Source: Synechococcales cyanobacterium 340R_concoct_173_sub (GTDB lineage Bacteria; Cyanobacteriota; Cyanobacteriia; Leptolyngbyales; Leptolyngbyaceae). From it: DNA of 64,000 nucleotides. Below the pieces are notes generated by a model. That model was not told where the DNA came from, searched no databases, and saw only the letters and a program-made list of their open reading frames with translations. Within the stretch, counting starts at the first letter, position 1. Each line of letters begins with the position of its first letter. Made by a program: the position numbers and the translations under genes. Shown here piece after piece: positions 45,078-54,552 of this stretch. Where the stretch lies: the NCBI GenBank assembly GCA_025354065.1, contig JANXNM010000391.1, positions 1 to 64,000 of the forward strand, in the 5' to 3' direction.

Positions 45078-46195
45078 GCCTTCTGCCTCTTTTCCAGTAG
45101 ATTGATGTAGGATGCAGCCTTACTTCGCCACGTATGTTGCTCAGCAATCTGACGAGATGCTTGCCCCATCCTTTTGCGGAGATCAATATCGATGGACAAT
45201 ATTCTCATGGCATCGACCAGAGCTTTTATATCCTCGGGATCGATTACTAAACTGGAACTCGAGGTCGCTAGCTCCGATGCTCCTGAACATTTAGAAATAA
45301 TGACTGGAAGGCCGGTCGCCATTGATTCTGTAATTACCATTCCAAAGGGTTCATACCGAGAGGGAAAGACAAAAAAGTCGCAGGATTGCATCACTTTAGG
45401 AATATCTTGACGACGACCGATGAAATGAACCCGATCGTGAATCTTAAAATTTCTTGCCATCTCAGGATAAGGACTTCCCTGGGGATTCCCTACCACCACT
45501 AGATGGGTCTCAGGGAGGTGTTGAAGGGCTTTCAATACCGTATCCAAATTCTTACGATTCGTTTTCAGATCACCGATAAATAGTGCCAAGGGAACACCCT
45601 CAGGCAACTTTAGCGCCATGCGATCCCCTTGACCTAGTTTAAATTCATTAATATCTACACCATTATAGATCACTGAGATTTTATTCTCCGACACCCCCAA
45701 GCTAAGTAATTCCTGCTTCACCCGATCGGAAACGACAACAATTGTACCAGCTTTAGAAAAGGCAACTCTTTCACGATAAGCATTCATGGACGTATACAAC
45801 CACTGATAAAGTCCATAGAGATTTTTCTGTGTCCGAAACAAATGGACTGGAGACTTTAACCAAGCACTATGAACGAAATGCACAACATTTACATCACAAA
45901 CAAAATCTGTGACTGCCCCATCAATTTGAAGAACTTCAAATTGATGGGGATTTATTCTTAACCACTGCTGACTCTGAAAAGCAAAAAGCAGATCACTTAA
46001 TATCTTAACTGGAAAAGAGATCGTTGAAAAGCGAATCCAAGTCACCTGTGGATGATGAAGCAGATCAGACTCTAACTGCTGCGCTAAAACAGTTACTGAG
46101 TATCCCCGACGAATGGCTTCTTGAACGATTTCATAGTTTACTCGCCCTTGCCCATCATGGAGAACAAGATTAGGCGTTACAATACAGATCCTCAT
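45074..46195 (-). CDS. Family 4 glycosyltransferase
   Basis: From the ATG at 46195 the product has 373 residues and starts MRICIVTPNLVLHDGQGRVN, an N-terminal GT-B strand and loop. The C-terminal domain has LFIGDLKTNRKNLDTVLKAL and SRYEPFGMVITESMATGLP with the EX7E motif. A longer frame to 46225 begins with a non-ATG codon and lacks homology. The ATG overlaps the stop of a 45-codon stub that resembles its own beginning (46192-46329), which suggests a past tandem duplication. Confidence 0.88.
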   Translation of the reverse strand: MRICIVTPNLVLHDGQGRVNYEIVQEAIRRGYSVTVLAQQLESDLLHHPQVTWIRFSTISFPVKILSDLLFAFQSQQWLRINPHQFEVLQIDGAVTDFVCDVNVVHFVHSAWLKSPVHLFRTQKNLYGLYQWLYTSMNAYRERVAFSKAGTIVVVSDRVKQELLSLGVSENKISVIYNGVDINEFKLGQGDRMALKLPEGVPLALFIGDLKTNRKNLDTVLKALQHLPETHLVVVGNPQGSPYPEMARNFKIHDRVHFIGRRQDIPKVMQSCDFFVFPSRYEPFGMVITESMATGLPVIISKCSGASELATSSSSLVIDPEDIKALVDAMRILSIDIDLRKRMGQASRQIAEQHTWRSKAASYINLLEKRQKA

Positions 46196-46329
46196 AATAA
46201 TGGAGAGAGCGATTGAATATTCCAAATTTCACTCACTCTAGATCGAGTGAAGATTTCGGGTAGAGCTTTTAACGATCGACCTTGACCATCCCCACAAGTA
46301 ACTGCAGGTGTAACAATACAAATTTTCAT
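46192..46329 (-). pseudogene. N-terminal stub of a second GT4 gene
   Basis: An ATG at 46329 opens 45 codons that begin MKICIVTPAVTCGDGQGR, nearly the same as the first 18 residues of the next gene (MRICIVTPNLVLHDGQGR). After that the homology ends and a TGA follows, overlapping the ATG of the intact gene by 4 bp (ATGA). I read this as the remains of a tandem GT4 copy after a large internal deletion. A translated leader that couples to the next gene is an alternative. Confidence 0.6.
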
Positions 46330-46374
46330 AATTTCGACTTTTACCTAGAATTTTAGAGTTCTGTAGTTATATCC

Positions 46375-47178
46375 TTAATGGGAACGTTGAAAAACAATAG
46401 ACATTCCTGTATGCAACTTTCTCTTGATCAAACCAGGGAACTGATTTGTGCAACTCTGAATGAAGTTTATTAGGAATTTCAGAATTATTTTCAGAAGAAA
46501 ACCTGTTTTGAAAAAGCCATTCGTTAAAGTATTAGTATAAAAACCCGAAGATTTAACTAGGAGATTCGACCTCTTAGCGAGATCGGCAATTTCATCTAAA
46601 TGTAGTAGAAAGATATGTCCATCCGCATCCGGCATGAATTGCATTTTTTCAAAAACAGATGGATCGGGACAGTCTGAAAACCGTGGCAATTTGTTCCCAA
46701 AATATTCACCATTTGGAGTCGTCATCAAAATATATCCCCCAGGTTTCACCAAGGTAGAAACTTGTTTTAGAAACTGATCGGGATGTGCAACATGCTCAAT
46801 AATTTCTGTGATCAATACCATGTCGTACTGATTCTCAAGGTTGATTTTAAATACATCTCCTGGAGCGTAATGAATAGTGGCAGATTCATACTTTAGTTTG
46901 ACATAATCAATTAAGTCCGATCGGATATCGTTCCAAGTGACTTCATATCCCTGCTCTGCCAGGATTAAACTAAAATTGCCCTGCGCTGCCGCTACATCTA
47001 AAATTTTGGCACCGGGTTTTACAAAGGTTTTAACCAAATCAAGCGTATGCTTGAGGCGATTTTGGTATGCATAAGAATTTCCTAGACTCTTTCGGCTTCC
47101 ATAAACTTCTAGTAAGTCAAACTTATAACTAAATTTCCAGCTTTTATCCCAGGAAGGAGCTAATTCTATGAATTGCAT
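46375..47178 (-). CDS. SAM-dependent methyltransferase
   Basis: A 267-residue class I methyltransferase. Motif I is KILDVAAAQGNFSLILAEQGYEVTWND, with the acidic Asp after strand 2, and later LITEIIEHVAHPDQF and VKPGGYILMTTPNGEYFGN. It resembles UbiG/MenG-type enzymes used in polysaccharide clusters to methylate sugars. C-terminal hydrophobic segment about 225-245 (LKIILKFLINFIQ) may touch the membrane. The substrate is unknown. Confidence 0.85.
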   Translation of the reverse strand: MQFIELAPSWDKSWKFSYKFDLLEVYGSRKSLGNSYAYQNRLKHTLDLVKTFVKPGAKILDVAAAQGNFSLILAEQGYEVTWNDIRSDLIDYVKLKYESATIHYAPGDVFKINLENQYDMVLITEIIEHVAHPDQFLKQVSTLVKPGGYILMTTPNGEYFGNKLPRFSDCPDPSVFEKMQFMPDADGHIFLLHLDEIADLAKRSNLLVKSSGFYTNTLTNGFFKTGFLLKIILKFLINFIQSCTNQFPGLIKRKLHTGMSIVFQRSH

Positions 47179-47232
47179 TGGAGACTCTCCGTAAAATAGG
47201 GTAATACAACAAGTTTGACATTTTTGTAAGTG

Positions 47233-48108
47233 CTAGCTCGCAAAAAGAGTCTGCCACTGTGACCGTTGAACAATGTCTGAGAGTGAATTAATTGACTGAC
47301 GACGTAAAAGATAAATCGTCATATGCGAAAAGTAAATAAATAAGAAAGCAGTCAGTTTAAAGAGATTAGGAGAGATGTCTTTATACCTTTTGATACCCAC
47401 ATATAATCTTGCTGCTTCTATACAAATTTCATAGTTAGAAAGCGTTTTCTCTTGAGGTGAACCCAAAACTCCTTGCTCATAACAAGCATTAAAGACTTTT
47501 AATCGTGGCTCAAAAATAATCTTATATCCTCCTTTCAAAGCTCGCAAGCATAATTCACCATCTTCATACCCAAAATATATATTTTCATCCCACATCTCAT
47601 GATCAAAAAATGAGCGTGGAAAAATAGAAGCATGAATGGCAACAGTCTCTAAGCTGTCAGGCTTTATGTTTTCACCAGATGTGAAATAACCTCGAAAAGA
47701 AAGTTTTGCAGGCTTCATTTTCTGTCCATATTGATCAACACTAAATCCACTAAGAATCGTCTTGTCACGACGGGTTGGATTAAGGTTTTCATAAGTTTCA
47801 ATTGCAACTTGAATAAAATCAGGTTCAACACTAATATCATCATCGACAAAAGCAACAATATCTGCGCCGTCAGCAGTCTTGACAGCATTGTTTCTATTTC
47901 CACAAACTCCATTTTGTGGACCCAGTACAAAAATTGTTCCGGGATAGCGATCGACTACCTTACGATTTTCTTGTTGGACTAATTCCTCAACAGAATCATC
48001 TGAAACAATCACTGAGAATGGTAGAACGGTAGACTGCCATAAAGCCATCAGGCAATTCTCAAGTTCTGATGTCCGATTTCGAGTTGTAATACAAGCAGAG
48101 AATTTCAT
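47233..48108 (-). CDS. Family 2 glycosyltransferase
   Basis: A 291-residue GT-A enzyme: ACITTRNRTSELENCLMALW at the start, VAFVDDDISVEPDFIQVAIE as the DxD region and ENIYFGYEDGELCLRALKGG as the ED/acceptor motif. It appears complete and is AT-richer than the housekeeping genes. It lies 54 bp before the methyltransferase gene. Sugar specificity is not predictable. Confidence 0.88.
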   Translation of the reverse strand: MKFSACITTRNRTSELENCLMALWQSTVLPFSVIVSDDSVEELVQQENRKVVDRYPGTIFVLGPQNGVCGNRNNAVKTADGADIVAFVDDDISVEPDFIQVAIETYENLNPTRRDKTILSGFSVDQYGQKMKPAKLSFRGYFTSGENIKPDSLETVAIHASIFPRSFFDHEMWDENIYFGYEDGELCLRALKGGYKIIFEPRLKVFNACYEQGVLGSPQEKTLSNYEICIEAARLYVGIKRYKDISPNLFKLTAFLFIYFSHMTIYLLRRQSINSLSDIVQRSQWQTLFAS

Positions 48109-48148
48109 AGTAGATCTTTAAGATAGTAATGATGGATATGATTAATAA

Positions 48149-48897
48149 TCAAATTGGTTTTTGCATAACAAAAAGACAACTATGAGATAGGGTTGGTGAA
48201 TGAGTCAATATTCGACCGATCGCATTAAAGAGAAAGCGAAGTAATTTGGGGTAATAGTAACCTTTCGTTGCCACGACTTCTAGACCATGCTGCTCAAATA
48301 AATGGTGCCATTCACTATTGACGCTGACCCGAAGATGTTTTTGTCGACGGCTACATCACGTGCATGATTGAAAGAAACTAAGCCGATATTTGCAGGAACT
48401 TTTCCCATTAATAATCTAATTCGATTCCGCCACCAAGCCATGTTGGGGATCGTAATCAGTAAGTAGCCCTCAGGTTTTACAACACGAACCAGATCTTCTA
48501 GAAAGACATCTGTATCTAAAAGGTGCTCGATCAAGTCGCCCGCAATGATTGCATCAAAGTAGTTATCTTCCACCGGACAAGGCGAGATGCCACTAATCCA
48601 CTCATGTCCAACGATTCCTTTTTTCTCTGTTTCGATCAGTGGTGCAGAAGAAATTTCAAAACCATGCATTTTGCGGATACCTGCTTGATCCCAGTAATAA
48701 GCCACTTGTCCACCAGACCGACACCCAATGTCAGCCATGCGATTGCAATTGGGAAGGCTCTTCAAGAGGGTAATCAGAAGCTTAATTTTCTCAGATGCCC
48801 AATCAAACTCGGCAGATCCTTTTTTGATCGATAGAGCTTGACTGTACTCCGTAATGTTAACTCTCATAGAGCTAAGAAGAGAGGAAGGAGGGTTCAT
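48149..48897 (-). pseudogene. SAM-dependent methyltransferase broken by a one-base frameshift
   Basis: The frame from 48897 gives 205 residues with SAM motif MADIGCRSGGQVAYYW and NMAWWRNRIRLLMG, but the last 27 residues are out of character. In the +1 frame after AAAAA (five T in plus orientation at 48338-48342) the reading continues as SVNSEWHHLFEQHGLEVVAT and KGYYYPKLLRFLFNAI to a TGA at 48149-48151. Adding one base to the A-run gives a normal 249-residue methyltransferase, so a single-base loss in a homopolymer is the cause. This could be a real mutation, phase variation or a sequencing error. Confidence 0.8.
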
Positions 48898-48979
48898 AGA
48901 ATTAGCCTAGGACAAGGATAAAAATAGACCAAATTTTGATGTTAGATGTACAGTCTACATGCTATTTGCGAATGGCAGC

Positions 48980-49002
48980 TTGCAATTTATCCTAAATTGC
49001 AA
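48980..49002. other. Perfect 10-bp inverted repeat
   Basis: TTGCAATTTA and TAAATTGCAA are separated by TCC. There is no T-run on either side, so it is unlikely to be an intrinsic terminator; an operator or RNA hairpin is possible. The rest of the 48898-49163 gap shows nothing else. Confidence 0.45.
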
Positions 49003-49163
49003 ATTCTTCATCTAAAATCTACACAAGAATTGAAAGTGCTCTTTTGGATAGTGAAAAATTCTGCTAATCGATTTCTAGTTGTCATGTAAATTACTAACTT
49101 CATAATGTTTCCACGGAAAGTTAAATTTTTACATCGATATCTTTAAAACAAAATCACAACCAA

Positions 49164-50126
49164 TTATGTCTTCCCATTTCTTGATGCAATGAAAAATACA
49201 TTTTTTATCCAAAATCTCAGAAAAAATATAATACTTTGCCAGGGATTATAGAATCTCCATTGAAAAATACCTACGGAAATCTCACAAGCTTTTTTAAAGT
49301 CAAACTTACCATTGAGATAGTACTTCATTCTAATATAGTTAAGATTTTTAGATAAATTAACTTTATAGGGCTTGTTAATCTGGGAAAGGAATTCATTAAT
49401 CCATTGAACAGTCTTTTCAATCTTTTCAAGCGTATCAAACTGCTTTTCCATACTTTGTATTTCATCTTTACCTCGAGCATAGGTATTTGCACCGTGAATT
49501 CGATAACTACCTAAGATTTCAGGAATTGGGATCACCTTACCCAGGAAGCCAGCGCCATATATTAAACATCCGTCTGGTGAAGTCTTCCATTCTGGAGAAG
49601 TAACTGGAAGTAGAGTTTCTAGGACCGATCGGCGAATTGTAATCGCAGAAGTGGGTGGATAAAACCAGGTTGCACCTGTCTCAATTAACAGCTGCTCTAG
49701 ATTACCATGAGGAATTTTAGGAACATCTTCTATGCTGTTGCCAAGTTCTCCGAGTTTATTTATTACTTGTAATTTATGAATGACACCCGTAACGGTTGAA
49801 TCTTCTTGAAAGACCTTCATAATTCGGCTCAATTTATGCTCATCCCATAAATCATCAGAATCCAAGAAGCTAATGATGTCTCCATTTGCAGCAGAGAAGC
49901 CTGTACTGATTGCGCCCCCGTGGCCTGTATTTTTCTGAAAGATGTAGGTTATCTTCTCGGGATACTGAGAATGAAGTCGCTGGATTATGTCACGGCTTTT
50001 GTCTGTTGACTCATCATCTACAATGATGATCTCAAAATCAGTATAGGATTGATCAAGAACAGACTGAATAGCTAGCGGTAAATAGACTTCATAATTATAA
50101 TTAGCAACAATAATAGATACTTTCAT
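49164..50126 (-). CDS. Family 2 glycosyltransferase
   Basis: From the ATG at 50126 the product has 320 residues and starts MKVSIIVANYNYEVYLPLAI. The metal motif is DIISFLDSDDLWDEHKLSRI; the open frame upstream of this ATG begins with TTG and has no homology. The C-terminal part (RFWIKNVFFIASR) is hydrophobic. The 266-bp gap to the next gene downstream holds a perfect inverted repeat, TTGCAATTTA / TAAATTGCAA at 48980-49002, with a three-base loop. Confidence 0.87.
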   Translation of the reverse strand: MKVSIIVANYNYEVYLPLAIQSVLDQSYTDFEIIIVDDESTDKSRDIIQRLHSQYPEKITYIFQKNTGHGGAISTGFSAANGDIISFLDSDDLWDEHKLSRIMKVFQEDSTVTGVIHKLQVINKLGELGNSIEDVPKIPHGNLEQLLIETGATWFYPPTSAITIRRSVLETLLPVTSPEWKTSPDGCLIYGAGFLGKVIPIPEILGSYRIHGANTYARGKDEIQSMEKQFDTLEKIEKTVQWINEFLSQINKPYKVNLSKNLNYIRMKYYLNGKFDFKKACEISVGIFQWRFYNPWQSIIFFLRFWIKNVFFIASRNGKT

Positions 50127-50172
50127 GATTTCATCTGGAGTAAAGTACTGATAGAGATAGTCAAATATAAAA

Positions 50173-51177
50173 TTAGCCAAAGATTGACCTGACTAATCCT
50201 TGTGGAAACTTAAAGAGTAGGATTCCCAATAGAGATCTTAGTACAGGGTATGATGTGTGATAGCGTAAAGCGGTCCGAATATGAAATGCTGCTAATGATA
50301 GTTCACTTCGATCAATAAAAATTTTAGATGTTCCAAGAGTAGAAAAAGCCCAATTTTGGTAGGGAATTTTCCTAATCTTTTCAGGTATTGGCTGTGGTAA
50401 ATAAGAGTGAATCATTTTGGTTGCGGAATTTAAGTCTTCAATATATCGACCATTGAGAATATTTCGACCAGTACTTGATGCAGAACTTGTCCGATAGATT
50501 GATAATGGCTCTACCTCGTACCATATTGCATAATTGATAGCGATTCTCATCCACATTTCCCAGTCTTCAGCGGCACAGTAAAACCTTTCATCAAAGCTAC
50601 CGAGCTTTTCATAAACTGCACGACGAACCACAATAGATGGCGTGAGAATACAACAGATTGTTTCCAAACGATTGAGCCATTCTTTCGGCAGGACTCCACT
50701 CGTCGATCGTTCTAAATCTGTTAAATTCGTCCAATGCCCATCTCCATCCATCAAGATTGTTCGAGAGAATGCCGCACCAATTTCTGAGTTCGACGCGAAA
50801 GCAATCTGAAGCTTCTGATAAAAGCCTGGCCTAACCTGATCGTCGCCATGCAATTGATGAAGTAGGTATCCCCGTGATAACTCTAAGGCTATTCTAAAGT
50901 TTTGAGTCATACCAACGTTTTGAGGTTGACGGCAAAATTCAACGCGTCCTTTTCCTACTTCTTGAACAACAGCCTCAGAATCATCCTTTGTTGAACAATC
51001 GTCCACCACCATAATCTGCATTATTTCAGGCCCTAAATCTTGCTGAAGGACACTTTCTAAAGTACTCCTTAAGTAATGAGTACAATTATAGGCCGGGATC
51101 ATCACGGACCAAAGTGGGCTCACTTGGTTATCAGAAATAAGCGGTAAAGGCTGACGGAAAGAGATTTTAGAAAACAT
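50173..51177 (-). CDS. Family 2 glycosyltransferase
   Basis: A 334-residue GT-A enzyme with VMIPAYNCTHYLRSTLESVL at the start, GYLLHQLHGDDQVRPGFYQK as the DxD-like region and DERFYCAAEDWEMWMRIAIN as the acceptor-site ED motif. Here the first motif reads HGDD. It is 46 bp upstream of the next GT2 gene. Complete and of normal length. Confidence 0.86.
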   Translation of the reverse strand: MFSKISFRQPLPLISDNQVSPLWSVMIPAYNCTHYLRSTLESVLQQDLGPEIMQIMVVDDCSTKDDSEAVVQEVGKGRVEFCRQPQNVGMTQNFRIALELSRGYLLHQLHGDDQVRPGFYQKLQIAFASNSEIGAAFSRTILMDGDGHWTNLTDLERSTSGVLPKEWLNRLETICCILTPSIVVRRAVYEKLGSFDERFYCAAEDWEMWMRIAINYAIWYEVEPLSIYRTSSASSTGRNILNGRYIEDLNSATKMIHSYLPQPIPEKIRKIPYQNWAFSTLGTSKIFIDRSELSLAAFHIRTALRYHTSYPVLRSLLGILLFKFPQGLVRSIFG

Positions 51178-51186
51178 AATAGCTCA

Positions 51187-51273
51187 CTAAAAATGATTTT
51201 CATTAATCCAATTAACATGACTACGTACAACAGCAACCCCTGGGTTATCTATCATATGGTTCACTTGCTTCAT
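51187..51273 (-). pseudogene. Short coding remnant, unidentified
   Basis: A 28-codon frame from an ATG at 51273 reads MKQVNHMIDNPGVAVVRSHV and then NWINENHF before TAG; the same frame is open a little further upstream (NCLDRL). The sequence looks like a natural protein C-terminus and not like random translation, but I do not recognise the parent. It lies between a broken GT4 gene and a GT2 gene. Confidence 0.3.
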
Positions 51274-51300
51274 GAGGCGATCAAGACAATTGATATGGTT

Positions 51301-52563
51301 TTATTTCAAAATAGGCATCATGATTTCATTGATTTTTGACTGGATTTTTTCAACAATCATGGGACGTTGGTATTGTTGTTGAATCAGCATGTGGGCGTTG
51401 ATACCAAGTGAGCGACAGAGTGTGTCGTTCTGAAGTAGTTCAATACAGCCTTGGGCAAAACTCTATACCGTATTGTACTCTAAAAAACTACGCCGATCAA
51501 CCAGTCCGATTCCCTCAGCACCCAACGTTGTCGAGACAATCGGTTTACCATAGGCACCTGCTTCCAGTAATTTCAACCGCGTGCCGCTTCCCGAAAAAAT
51601 TGGACAGCAGATTACTCTCAATCGAGCATACAATCCTGTCAAGTCATATACAAATCCTGTAAATTCAACATCTTGAGGCTGATTCTGATAAGCCGGAATC
51701 TGCTCTGGAGATCCCCCAGCAATAATTAACTTTGCTTCTAGAATCTTGTGTTTAACCTTAGGAAATACCTCTTCAATCATATAATTTGCCGCTTGAATAT
51801 TAGGTAAATAACTGTAACTACAACTGAAAAGAAGCGTTGGAGCCTGTACCATTTCCTGAAAATCTTGAAGAGTGGCAGAATTTGGAATAACCTCCACATC
51901 CTTCAGTCCTAAATTATGAGAAAGATAATCTCTATCAACTTCAGAGCATACAAAGGTTTTTGGGGCGTTGCAGATTTAAGGTATGAAGAAATTTCTTTAA
52001 GTCCCAGAAAATCGTTCTAAGAATCTAGTTCTCATACCGTGAATCAGCAACGCCTAATAAAGCTTAGTCAATAGGTTTTTTGTTTGTTTACGAGCAGTAC
52101 TGAGGAGTTTCTTATGCTCAACATCATTGAGATCAAATAAGATAGGCAGAAGTTTTTTCTTTGTTTTAAGAATAGGAAGCGTACAGGTTAGGTAATTTGC
52201 CATGACAAAATCGGGATTTCGCTCTAAGCAAGACTCAAAGGCTTGAAGCTGAGCTTTGCCATTAATATCTTGTTGGCGGAAGTCAAAGATTCCTCTCAAT
52301 TGTCGATCGAGCTTTGACCGTGATAAATGCTTCACCTCTTGATGGCATAAAAATAGCTTAATTCCAGGATGCCATTTTTCTTGAAAAACTTGTTCATACT
52401 GACGAATTGAGTCAGGTGATATCTCTATTTCAGGGGAGACATAAAACAGCATTTCTAATTCTTCAACATCACGTAAAGCATCGACAAACATCAACATTCT
52501 CGTATAAATTCCACCACTTTTACGATGTGGATAAAAAGCATGAGTCATAAACAAAGCACGCAT
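51301..52563 (-). pseudogene. GT4 glycosyltransferase interrupted by a MITE and a nonsense codon
   Basis: The N-terminal part, 52563-52055, codes 169 residues (MRALFMTHAFYPHRKSGGIY, LLPILFDLNDVEHKKLL) and is cut by the element at 51964-52054, which supplies the last base of a TAG stop. Beyond it the gene resumes as KTFVCSEVDRDYLSHNLGLK, then GTRLKLLEAGAYGKPIVST, meets a TAG just after LEYNTV (about 51465), and goes on in frame as SFAQGCIELLQNDTLC and QQQYQRPMIVEKI to TAA at 51301. Some 20-30 residues expected between the N part and TFVCSE are missing, so the insertion came with a deletion. The gene cannot make a complete enzyme. Confidence 0.82.
51964..52054. mobile_element. 91-bp MITE with 23-bp terminal inverted repeats
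   Basis: The left end GGCGTTGCAGATTTAAGG and the inverted right end GGCGTTGCTGATTCACGG agree, continuing into GTATGA, at 20 of 23 positions. The inside (45 bp) has no frame but has a perfect palindrome AAGAAATTTCTT next to the left repeat. Such ends are like those of IS5-type elements, so a related transposase elsewhere in the genome could mobilise it. No clean target duplication is visible at the borders. Confidence 0.75.
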
Positions 52564-52631
52564 TATGGCAACATCCTGAGAAGATAAAGTTACACTAAGA
52601 ATGAAAGATTAGGCAGATATTTAGAAGATAT

Positions 52632-54491
52632 TTAGGAAGCGTACTGAGGATCTTCATGCTGCATTTGATGATATTTCCAGAGTTCTCCGCGTTGAGCAAC
52701 TAACTCGGAATAACGTCCTTCTTCAACAATTCGACCACTATTCAGAACAACTACTTTGTCTGCGCGAATAATTGTAGAGAGTCGATGCGCGATCGCAATG
52801 ACTGTGCGGCCAACTGATAATTTTTCAATAGCCTCTTGAATCAACTTTTCTGACACTGAATCTAGCGCACTAGTTGCTTCATCTAAAATCAAGATTTCTG
52901 GATCTCGAAGTAATGCGCGAGCGATCGCAATCCTCTGCCGTTGCCCCCCTGATAGCAGCGCGCCTCGCTCACCTAAACGAGTATTCAACCCATCTGGTAA
53001 CGCCTGTAAAAACTCGAGTGCATTTGCCGCCTGTGCAGCATCCCAAATCACCTGATCATCGACATTATTTAAGCCATAGGCAATGTTTTCTCGTACCGAT
53101 GCGTCAAAGATAAAAGTATCCTGACTCACTACGGCTATCCGTCGTCGTACCGACTGAATATCAAATTCGCAGAGGTTTACTCCATCTAATAAAATCTTTC
53201 CTTTAACTGGATCATAGAACCTAGGAATTAAATCAGCTAGCGTTGTTTTACCTGCTCCAGACGATCCGACTAGTGCAACTGTCTTACCTTTTTCAATAAT
53301 TAGATTTAAATCATGAATGACCAGACGATCGGGGTCATACCCAAAGTTAACATTTAAAAATTCAATCGAATTTTGAAGTCCATAAAAGGTCCGATCGCCA
53401 CTACTTAAGTAGGGCTTTTCAAAAGGGCTAAGAAAATTAGAAATTGTTTGGATCGAGCCTTGGAAACCACTAAAAGAAGCCAGGGCACCACTAACTTCTT
53501 GCAGAGACGGTAGCAGGCGAAATAAGACTAGAAGAAATGTTAACAATGTTGCAGTTTGAATTGTTCCATTGCTTACAAAAATCGTCAACCCAGCAATAAT
53601 CATTCCCACAAGAACAGTCGTAACCATCCCTTCCAGCAAAGGACGAACCAAGAGATAGCCCTTAAGTGAATGAAGCGAAGTCTTCACGACCCGATCGCTC
53701 GCCTGATAAAATCGGCGACGTTCAAAGTCTTGAGTCGCAAAAGCATTAATTGTGCGAATCCCATTAATAATCTCAATTGCCTTTTCAGTGAACCGAGCAT
53801 TTGCCTTAGAAACTGGAAAACTATCTTCCCGAATCTTTGTATTAAAAGTCGATATAAAGAAGGTGATACATCCAAATAGAACAGCAGAGACTGTCGCTAA
53901 CTGCCATGATATTTTTAATAAAATAAAGATATAAACTAGGCCCGCTAGTAATTTATAGATTCCAAAATTGAATACGGTTACTGCTTGCTGAAAGCGACCC
54001 ATTTCAGTTGTTAAAATATTAACTATTTCGCCCGATCGTGAGTTATTAAAGAAGCTTAGACTTAATCCTTGAATTTGCTCAAATACTTTTTGATTTAGAC
54101 GATCGACTAATGTTAGCTTCATCAATTCTGAAGAATAGGAACTCAAATAATTAAAAAATGCTCTAATCCAAGTTGAGGTCAAAATCAAGATACAAATTCT
54201 ATAGAGCTGTTCCTGTGTGGAACTCTGGCTTCCTAATACCCAAATGTCGAACCATTGGATACCGATCGCAAAGGGTGGAGGATTGGGCGTTACTATTGTT
54301 TGTAGGAATGCGAACAAAAAGCCGATTCCAAATCCCTCAAATGCAGCAGAAAGTAGAGGAAAGAAAACCGCAAAAAATACTAGTTTCTTCACATGACCCA
54401 ATTCCTGAAGAACCATTGAATTGTCCTTCCAAAATTGAGTTCTCTTAACTAGACGCAAGGGAATCGGAGATTTTTGATAAGAAGTGACCAT
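52632..54491 (-). CDS. MsbA-like ABC exporter (lipid-linked oligosaccharide flippase type)
   Basis: A 619-residue fused transporter. Residues about 30-345 form a six-helix permease of exporter type I, and residues about 380-610 the ATPase: Walker A LVGSSGAGKTTLADL, signature LLSGGQRQRIAIARAL, Walker B ILILDEATSALDS. Proteins of this kind (MsbA, PglK, HepA) flip lipid-linked sugars or lipids. In this cluster it is the only candidate flippase, so I infer export of repeat units or of a glycolipid. It follows the HepC-like gene by 62 bp; the HepA/HepC parallel in heterocyst polysaccharide genes is notable. Confidence 0.88.
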   Translation of the reverse strand: MVTSYQKSPIPLRLVKRTQFWKDNSMVLQELGHVKKLVFFAVFFPLLSAAFEGFGIGFLFAFLQTIVTPNPPPFAIGIQWFDIWVLGSQSSTQEQLYRICILILTSTWIRAFFNYLSSYSSELMKLTLVDRLNQKVFEQIQGLSLSFFNNSRSGEIVNILTTEMGRFQQAVTVFNFGIYKLLAGLVYIFILLKISWQLATVSAVLFGCITFFISTFNTKIREDSFPVSKANARFTEKAIEIINGIRTINAFATQDFERRRFYQASDRVVKTSLHSLKGYLLVRPLLEGMVTTVLVGMIIAGLTIFVSNGTIQTATLLTFLLVLFRLLPSLQEVSGALASFSGFQGSIQTISNFLSPFEKPYLSSGDRTFYGLQNSIEFLNVNFGYDPDRLVIHDLNLIIEKGKTVALVGSSGAGKTTLADLIPRFYDPVKGKILLDGVNLCEFDIQSVRRRIAVVSQDTFIFDASVRENIAYGLNNVDDQVIWDAAQAANALEFLQALPDGLNTRLGERGALLSGGQRQRIAIARALLRDPEILILDEATSALDSVSEKLIQEAIEKLSVGRTVIAIAHRLSTIIRADKVVVLNSGRIVEEGRYSELVAQRGELWKYHQMQHEDPQYAS

Positions 54492-54552
54492 GACCTATAA
54501 GCCTAGATAATAAAGAACATAAAATATTCAAGAATAAAGCTAACTCCCTACT

